Below, one piece after another: positions 39,201 to 48,200 of a DNA stretch of 64,000 nucleotides; the first letter of the stretch is position 1; the number at the start of each line of letters is the position of its first letter. Under the pieces are notes generated by a model. That model searched no databases. It saw only the letters and a list, made by a program, of their open reading frames with translations, and was not told the origin of the DNA. Made by a program: the position numbers and the translations under genes. Source of the DNA: Nymphalis io (Eukaryota > Arthropoda > Insecta > Lepidoptera > Nymphalidae); the NCBI RefSeq assembly GCF_905147045.1, contig NC_065911.1:6696001-6760000 (forward strand). The letters are read 5' to 3'.

Positions 39201-42200
39201 AATTACCACTTGCCATCAGGTATCATAAATCTAATCCTCAACGCGATCGCCTCCCATATGCATTTAATTTAATCCCTCATCGTTCGAAATGACCAAGTGC
39301 ACACGGAGAAGCAGCACTAAATTTCTATATGCTTTATCATTGTTTATGATTCACTTATTCATTCATTCTCGGGACCGAAAGATCGAGAGAAACGTGCATG
39401 TGTCGGATAAAAATTAACCATATGTGTATCTACCAAATCGCATTGGTGCGGTGTGGACCTCCAAACCTTAAAAGGAGAGGAATCCTTAGCGCAGCTGTAG
39501 ACCATTTACAAGCTTTATTTATTAGCATTATATAATATAATAATTGTTACAGATGTTCGGCATGTTGAACGTACCTCATACTTCTGGGAAGATCCTTCGG
39601 TACCCTGGACCGTCTCGGCCTCGTGGTGGACCCACTTTCATGGTACCACCACAGAGGGACAGGTGTGTATTTGTTTTTAATATAAGCATAAAGCGAATTC
39701 CTCTACGTAACATCCGTAGCTTTAATATAATTAACGATGTATTATGCTTTTTTTTTAAATAAACACGTAAAAAATCTAACAAAATCCGATACTTGCGTAC
39801 TCAAGTGCTTGCTCAAAAAGTTCCTCATCATGAGATAAATTGCAAATATAAATAAAATACTTGGACTTGCTTACCAACTTTGATGTATATCTTCTTAAAC
39901 ACAGATGTTTTGCTCATTACATAATTTTATTTATTTATTTTATTATTCATGTATTAATCATATCTTTAGTAATATAATAGTGAGTAAAAGGAGTTTGCGT
40001 TATTTACATATTTACAGTCAACAACGACTGCCTCGTTGGTCTAGTGGCTTGATGTAAAACCGCAGACCCGGAGGTCCTGGGTTCAATTCTCAGGTTGGGC
40101 CAATAAAAAGTTATTGGGTTTTTCTGTAAGAAAATCTTCAGTAGCAGTCCGGATTCTGTCGGATTGCCGTCCCATCGGATTATGAGAGTAGAATAGAGAT
40201 AGATAGATAAATAATGTACCTCTGTTTGCGCACACTTGTGCACTGTAATATCACCTGCGTAGTTGGCTAATCTCTCTTGAGATTGGCCGCCGTGGCGGAA
40301 ATCGGTCTGGAGGACATTATTGCAGTCAACAAAATAAATTATTTTATATATTTCAAAAATTATAATCTTTATAAAATAATGTGAAATTATAATAACATAT
40401 AGTTATATGTTTTCAATAAGCCAAAGAACGAAATGGTTCCGCTATATATAAAGAAGCTAAAATTCAAAAGTGATGAAATATTGCTCCTCGATATTTGTAC
40501 AGAAAACATTCCTTACTGAGAATGTATAAAAAGTTATAATGTATTTTCGAAGTTTCCGAACCGAAGCCTCAGGCCTCGTGAAGGCGAAACGCCCAAAATA
40601 GTACACCGGAAAAACGTATTGATCAACCCATTTCAGAAGTAAATTTCTGTTCCATATATTTGTCGTAAAAAATTTAGTGTTATTTGATCAAGAAAAAGTA
40701 CCTTATTGATTTTTTATGCTGTTGCTTTATTTGCCTTACTATGCGCCTTTACTTCATTACGAATAAATGAAAGCAAAAATACTTTTCATAAATTGTCTGT
40801 AAGAATAGAAAATAAATTAACTATACTATTACACTTGTAAATATGATTGCTTAAGATTTTAAAATAAAACAATAATGATAACAAAATCGAGGGCTTAATT
40901 TATCTTCTTATTTTGAAACCACGATAACCACTAAAATACTTTGAAATGTTCTTTGCGCGCATTAAAAGTAAAATTTTAACATCGATTTTCCTTTATTTTC
41001 TATGCCTATTTTCAAGGAAATAGTAATATTCTCGTTTTCCCCACTTGGAACACGTAAAGCTAGGATTGTGGTAACAATAACCCAAGAGACCGTTGAGACG
41101 GGCCGGTTGGCGTGTTTGGTAGATTCCTGCCTTTTACGCCGAAGGTTGTGGGTTCGATTCCCACCCAGGACAGACATTTGTGTTCATGAACATGTCTGTT
41201 CGTCTTGATTCTAGGTGTAATTATCTAACAGTAAAACATACAGTAACAGTAACAGCTTGTTAATGTCCCACTGCTGGGCTAAGGCCTCCTCTCCCTTTTG
41301 AGGAGAAGGTTTGGAGCTTATTCCACCACGCTGCTCCAATGCGGGTTGGTAGAATACACATGTGGCAGGATTTCAATGAAATTTGACACATGCAGGTTTC
41401 CTCACGATGTTTTCCTTCACCGTCAAGCACGAGATGAATTATAAACACAAATTAAGCACATGAAAATTCAGTGGTGCTTGCCCGGTTTTGAACCCACGAT
41501 CATCGGTTAAGATTCACGCGTTCGAACCAATGGGCCATCTCGGCATTTTTTTATATATCATCTATATAAGTATGTATTTACAAAAAAGAAAATAGCATAT
41601 GTAGTATATCCGTTGTCTGAGTGCCATAGTACAAGCTCTGCTTAGTTTGGGATCATACGGCCGTGTATAAATAATGTCCCAGGATATTATATATTATATT
41701 GTGGCTTACTCAAATCAAATCAAAATATACTTTATTCAAGTTTTTTACAAGCACTTTAGAAACATTTTTCAAGATTACATTAAATTTAAAATTGCAATCG
41801 ATTCGGAAAGTAGATTCTGCCTAGAATAACCGGCAACAAACAGAGTACCTAGTTACCATTTCAATCAATTGATTCACCACGCTTTATTATTATTTAATAT
41901 CGTACACATTTATTTTATTTTTTTCACGTAGATTCGAAGCTTTGAAGAAACTGATCCGGCAAGAGCATGTCCGCGAACTGCAAAGGAAATACGAAACAGA
42001 ACAAAAACAGGAGTTGAAGGAAATTGCAGCTGGCCGAGGGTATGTTTCTTAAAATTATTTATTTTCTTAAGACCTACTAGCATTATATTTGATAAAAATA
42101 AATCTTTGTTTTTATATATTTATGATTATCAACATGACATAGTAATGATTACAAATTAATAGGTCTAAGAGTAAAAGTTGCAATACTAATAGGCAACCAC

Positions 42201-45200
42201 GATGCAAAAAAGACACTAAGCATTTAAAATAATATATTTTGTATATTTGTATCCTATGCGTTGATTGTGATGTAGCTATGGCAGAAAAAAATATCATAGT
42301 AAATTTGTGTTTATCATACAATTTATTCAATCTACCGCAGATTTGTATTTGTAAATCTGTATGTATCGTTGATATATGTATATTAATGCCACTAAGAATA
42401 AGCCTGTTCCTGGAGAGAAGATTGCCCTGCAGGGGTGGTAGGTCTTTTTGCAGACTTCTCTGGCTAGATACTTACTCAAAGATTAGATATTTATACCATC
42501 GCCATACTACTACAGTAATAATAATATTTGTATTACTGTGTTCCGGTTTGACAAGTTAATTAATATCATATTTTGTTTTTGTGTGTCTCAGTTTTTTGAG
42601 AATGTAATAACTGGCTACTTCCAACTCGGGCCGACTTGTAGCCAAGAATAAGTTTACATTTAGTGAAAAATACAAACTTTAACAAATTAATATATCTATT
42701 TAAATCATTTAACAAGATACTCAATTTAATAATGAAACGTTAGGCCAAATAAAAAGGTATGACTTTGGTTAAAGCTCAAATCGGACGGCGGTCCGACACT
42801 GGCTGGCAATTTTGGCATTGCAAGTAATATATACCATTTCTTACACTGCCAATGCGCCAACTATTGGGAACTATGATGTTATGTCCCTTGCGCCAGTAGT
42901 TACACTGGCTCGTTACCTTTCTTTCTTTTTTTTTCCTTTCTTAATGTTTGGCGGAAGAACATGTGATGAGTGGGTGGTACCCTACCGAGACGAGTTTCAC
43001 GAAGCCCTACCACCAAGTAATTGCAAATAGAATACAATCTTATTTCAAATATTGTATTCATTGTTATCCGCGAAATTATTATTTAGAATAGATAGAATTA
43101 TTTAGGTAGTAAAATAAAATTCCATGTTTGTATTTACTTTCATAATCTATATACGAAGCTAGACGTATAAAATACGATCCGAAAAATGTCCAATCCAAAT
43201 AAACGCTTAAGCAAACCGTTTTAGTTAGAAACAAGAACTGCGTTATGTACTTTGTTTTATTCAATACAAATGGCCATTAAACTTAAAAGTAATTTTTATT
43301 CAACGAACAGTACCTTTTTTTTACATTTATGACAAGAAGAATCTAGTCTTATTGACATTTTATAGTTTAATTGTAATCGATACTAGTCGAAATAATATAA
43401 AATAAAATTTATATTATTATTTACTTTAATTCAATATTTTCAGAAATAAAACTAAGGATTTAAAAATCGAACTCAATTATTTTCTAAAAAACATTTTTCG
43501 TTATACGTTATTTGATAATAAGCGTATTAAACAAAAACATAAACTTAAAAAAAAAACAATAACTTTTTTTTTGATTCGATAACGTCATTTTATCATCCAC
43601 TGCGGTACGCGTGGATATTTTAAATATATAATAAAATGGAGCAAGTAAAATGGGGACATTTAAGATTAATGATCTTTAAAAGAATTTAGTACCTAATGCT
43701 TTCTGAAAATGTAATTATGAAGACGAGAGGATCAAGATTTCTGACACTTGCTGTATATTGAACGTTGAAAGTTAATAGAGAAAGTTGTTGCGTTATTCAA
43801 AGATTTTTTATAACTATAACTCAGTTATCTATACTAATATAATAAATCTGAAGAGTTTGTTTGAACGCGCTAATCTCTGGAACTACCAGTCGAAATTGAA
43901 AAAATATTTTTGAGGAAGGTTACAGGCTATTTAACATCATGCTACGCTCCATTGGAGCGAAGTAGGAACGTTTAATGCGACTAGTAGTGGAAGTTTCATC
44001 ATCATCATATCAGCCGAAAGACGTCCACTGCTGGACAAAGGCCTCCCCCAAGGATTTCCACGTTGGCCGATCTTGCGCTGCCCGCATCCAACGGCTTCCC
44101 GCGACTTGTTCTAAGTCGTCGGTCCACCTTTATTATTAGTGGAAGTTTAAGCATTTGAAAAAAAACCCGCCGAGTTATGACGTCCTATTAACCGTTTTAG
44201 CTCATGGTACTATTCTCAACGGAAACTAACTTGCTCAGAAAATATTACAGTGCACAAATGTGTGTCAAAATATAGGTACACCCCCACAGTCATAGGTTTC
44301 CAATCCAACACGAGCGAATATTTGAACTCATGCTATATGCAGCCTTATAAGATAGACAACGGTAATAATAATAAGCTCTTTATTAAAATATTAAAAAAAT
44401 ACCGTATGTATAAAAACCAAAATAAAATAATAACTGTCAATAACGGCAATTTAGAATCTACATATATATGTTATATATTTTATCCATCTACTCTTACATA
44501 TTCTACAACTATACATTATTTACTATAGTTGTGTTGCCGCTTAAAGGGTGAGTGAGCCTGTGTGTAGGTACAAGATCTTAGTTACTAAGATTAGTGGAGT
44601 ATTGACGATGTAAAGGATAGTTCATAGTTCTTACAGTGCCGATGTTTACGGACGATGGTAAACACTAACATATTATCAATAAAAAATCCCTTTAAGCCTC
44701 AAGCTCAACAATCCTTACTTACTACTTTACTTACTTTACTTAAAAGTTATGAAAATTTTTAAAACGAGTTTGTGAATATCATTTGTCGACAAACATTTAA
44801 AGTTACTTTGATCCTTTTAAAATCTCGGATAACATCTTGTTTTACAAGTGGATATAAAATCGAAAAAGCTCTCGAAAATGTTTTATAAAGCAATTTAACC
44901 CACTATGTTTCTATTTGAAAATTTTAATAGATTTTTTTATTTGAATCATCTATTGTCGCACCTTTGGGGTAAGAACGACTCATATGCCGCCCACTCAATA
45001 CATTAATTTAGGCTAATGTATTCTTTATTCTCAACTATAATTATTGTTGCAGTAATGACGACTTTGTATACGGAACCTATGGAGAACAAGAGCCACGAGG
45101 ACTTCAGCCGCTAGAGTACGCGGATGAGCCCAGTGCGAGACATGGAAAGTGAGTATAAATTACTAATTCACATCTGGGAAGTACATGGCAAACCATTGCC

Positions 45201-48200
45201 CGCTCAAACAAAAAAAAAACATACTATTGCGCTATCAGTGCAACTCGTTAGTCTAATATTTCTCGGTGTGCTAAAAGACTGACACTTTGAATGAAAACTT
45301 AAAACGGAACGGGACGTTGAATGAAGTTGACACTAAAGACGGTGCAGAGAATCAATATTTCACAAAATACGTTCTTATTGCGCCATTATATTATGAACGA
45401 AGGTAGGCCCTACGTCTTACGTAATGGCGATAGTTCCTAAACGCCTATTTTTACTTCTTTATTTTCCAATGAAGGTGTCATTTGGATTTTTTTTATTATA
45501 AAAACATAAAAAATTTTGTTCCTTAAAACGAAGCGTGAAGAGGCATCTTGCGGACAGGCAAGGCGAAGGCGGCTAGTGCAGAACATTCTTCCCGACAGTA
45601 CTGGCCGTCGTCGCGTTTGGACTCTACTACCACTTACCATCAGATGGAGTAAAGACATTTGACCTCCCGGCTAATATAAAAAAAAAACTTGATACCTGCT
45701 CCATTAAAATATTTTTCGTATGCTTCAAGAAATTCATATGCCTCGGATAGCACGTTTAGTCTTTGGTCCTTCGCTTGAACTCTCTTCGGCAATGACGGAT
45801 TGCCATACCATCGGATTCATGGGACAATAGAGATTGCGCCTGTATTTACAGACAAATGTGTTCTGTAATATATCCTGCGCTTTTGGCTAGTCTACTCTGA
45901 GAATGGCCGTGAGTCGATAAAGTCATCAATTTTTTTTAGTTACTTAGTTTAAGCTACTTTGTTGCCCAAGTTAGATATATGATTTAGATATATTTTTCTT
46001 TTATTAAGTTATTGAAATTTGTCCTATTTTTGATTTTGGGTCTATTATACCCAATTTTCTTCGTCAGATTTTTCAAATTTATCAAACCAACTAAACGTTC
46101 GCCCGTAACACAAGCATTGTAAGACTTAAAACTTCTTACATCCTCAATGTACAAGCCATGCGATGTCTGATATTAGTCAGTGTATTATGGGACAAGGGAA
46201 CATCCTCTATTTTTTTTATTATTTTTTTTATAGAATAGCTTGGCGGACGAGCATATGGGCCACCTCATGGTAAGTGGTCACCAACGCTGTAGACACTGGC
46301 ATTGTAAAAAATTTTAACCTACTAACTTGCCTAGCTCAGAAACCTCAGAATCCGTCAATTCTTTTACAAATCAATTTACAAAAAAATGTTTGTTACAAGT
46401 AGACGAGAGCGAGAGCAACTAGTTATTTATTTTTAAGGGAAAGCTCCATTTCCCTTAAAAATAAATAGCTATTTGCCTATCTACACGTTGAATGTAAGCT
46501 AATCGCAAATGGTAGTGTTTAACTAAAGAAGCGTTTCATAATTTAAAAAATGGTGATAGAATATATCAATAATAATTATATATTATACCTGCAAACATAT
46601 AAAACTGATTGCACAATAATTAGTTTGCATTGCAATCCAGAAATTGCAGAAACTGGTGTGTTTGGGCTTTATCCTAGACATCTTATTGTTATCTTAAATG
46701 ATAACTACCAAACACTATTATGCAAAATCTTATAAGAAATATTTGATCTTTGACATAACGGCACGATGGTATATATGTATATGTATGATATGATATGAGA
46801 TGGTATATATTCTATAGTTATAAATTTCTTGTTTCAGATTTTTTTATGTTATTCGTAAGTTATATCAGGGCACTCAAAGTGTTGACTTATCCCCAAAAGG
46901 CTTACAATATAAAGGCATTTATAGATAAACCCGACATTGTACAGAAAATCAATATCAGCTATTTATATTCGCCGGGTTATATCTAAAAATAGAAACACGA
47001 AATGTTACCATCTAGCCGCTACATATTCGCTGATTCATCATCCAATCAATATCACTTGTTTCATCCGTTATAAAACCCCATAATAGGACTGATCATGGCG
47101 TAATCGATTTTATAATATGAAACCAAGTAAAGGACTTTCTATACATTTTTATATCATTTTGACTGTGTTCTTGATCTAGATCAAGGCTTGGCCAGATATA
47201 AAGCCGCAGATACCGAGATTTTGCTTTTAAGTCCAAGATCGGGCTAATAAAAAGTTTTTGGGATTTTCTATCGATGATTCTCGATAGCACTCCGGAGTCT
47301 GGTGATTGGAAGTGTATAGAGTGCCTTGGAAGCACATAAAGTTATTGGTTCTGAACTGAACACTTACCGGTCGTGTTGGATTTGCCATCCTATCGGCTTT
47401 TGAGAATAAGGCAATAGAGAGTGCACATGTTAGCGCACACACTTGTGCCCTATAATATATGCTGCGCAGTTGGCTAAGCTCTCTGACAAATGAGGTCAAC
47501 AAAGCCTCAATAACTCAGCGACATACAAGTCAACTGATATTGAAAGACATAAGTTGAATCTCTGTGTAATACTATACCGACACAAATTTTATGCCTATCT
47601 TATTCTCTTTCGCGTTGTTTTTCCGAAACAGCCTGTGAATGTCCCACTGCTGGGCTAAAGGCCTCCTCTCCTCTTTTTGAGGAGAAGGTTTTTTTTTTGG
47701 AGCTTATTCCACCACGCTGCTCCAATGCGGGTTGGTAGAATTCACATGTGGCAGAATTTCATTGAAATTAGACACATGCAGGTTTCCTCACGATGTTTAA
47801 TATAATTTACTACCTCGCGTTGTTTTTGTTAAATATAATTTACATGTATATGTATCAGTGAGTGTATAAAATATAAAATATAAATAATTCCTTAGAAACT
47901 TCATTGCTTGCTAAAAGGAAAACTATTTCAGAACTGCTTAATGGGGCTTACAAAGTTCATTCATAACAAGTTGCTAGTATCAGAGCTACAAAATTGCCGG
48001 ACCAAATGGTAGCTAACTTTAAAGCGTGCTCAAAGTTCTTCATGAAAATCATTCGCTAAGCACTTAATAGAATACTAGAATTTAACAACAAACTCGTTCG
48101 CACGCAATTAGTGCTTTATATTTCTCCCAGTACTTTTATCTATAGGTTTAGTTTTTTCTCAAAATAATGACTTATTTTAATTATCATGCCGTCTGTCAGC

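Larger units (their letters stand above)
30569..39552 (+). other. Intron 3 (about 9 kb)
   Basis: gttcgt to ttacag. Carries the tRNA-Arg gene, SINE A copies, two RTE 3' ends with target duplications, a long jockey-like LINE copy on the minus strand, an RT fossil and SINE B/C copies. Stretches 31310-33150, 35060-36050 and 37960-38560 show nothing recognisable. Confidence 0.7.
39663..41931 (+). other. Intron 4 (about 2.3 kb)
   Basis: gtgtgt to acgtag. Contains one full SINE B with a 10 bp target duplication and a SINE D interrupted by SINE A. The stretches 39663-40014 and 40333-41090 are plain AT-rich DNA. Confidence 0.7.
42040..45052 (+). other. Intron 5 (about 3 kb)
   Basis: gtatgt to ttgcag. 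Holds three SINE C fragments and a Helitron-like repeat with an RTE 3' end inserted in it. 43020-43828 and 44670-44960 show nothing recognised. Confidence 0.7.

Noticed and set aside
39544..39762. Treating exon 4 plus its right flank as a single-exon 72-residue gene
   Set aside because: The frame runs into AT-rich intron after a donor at 39663; the spliced model keeps frame across seven exons, which the single-exon reading cannot explain.
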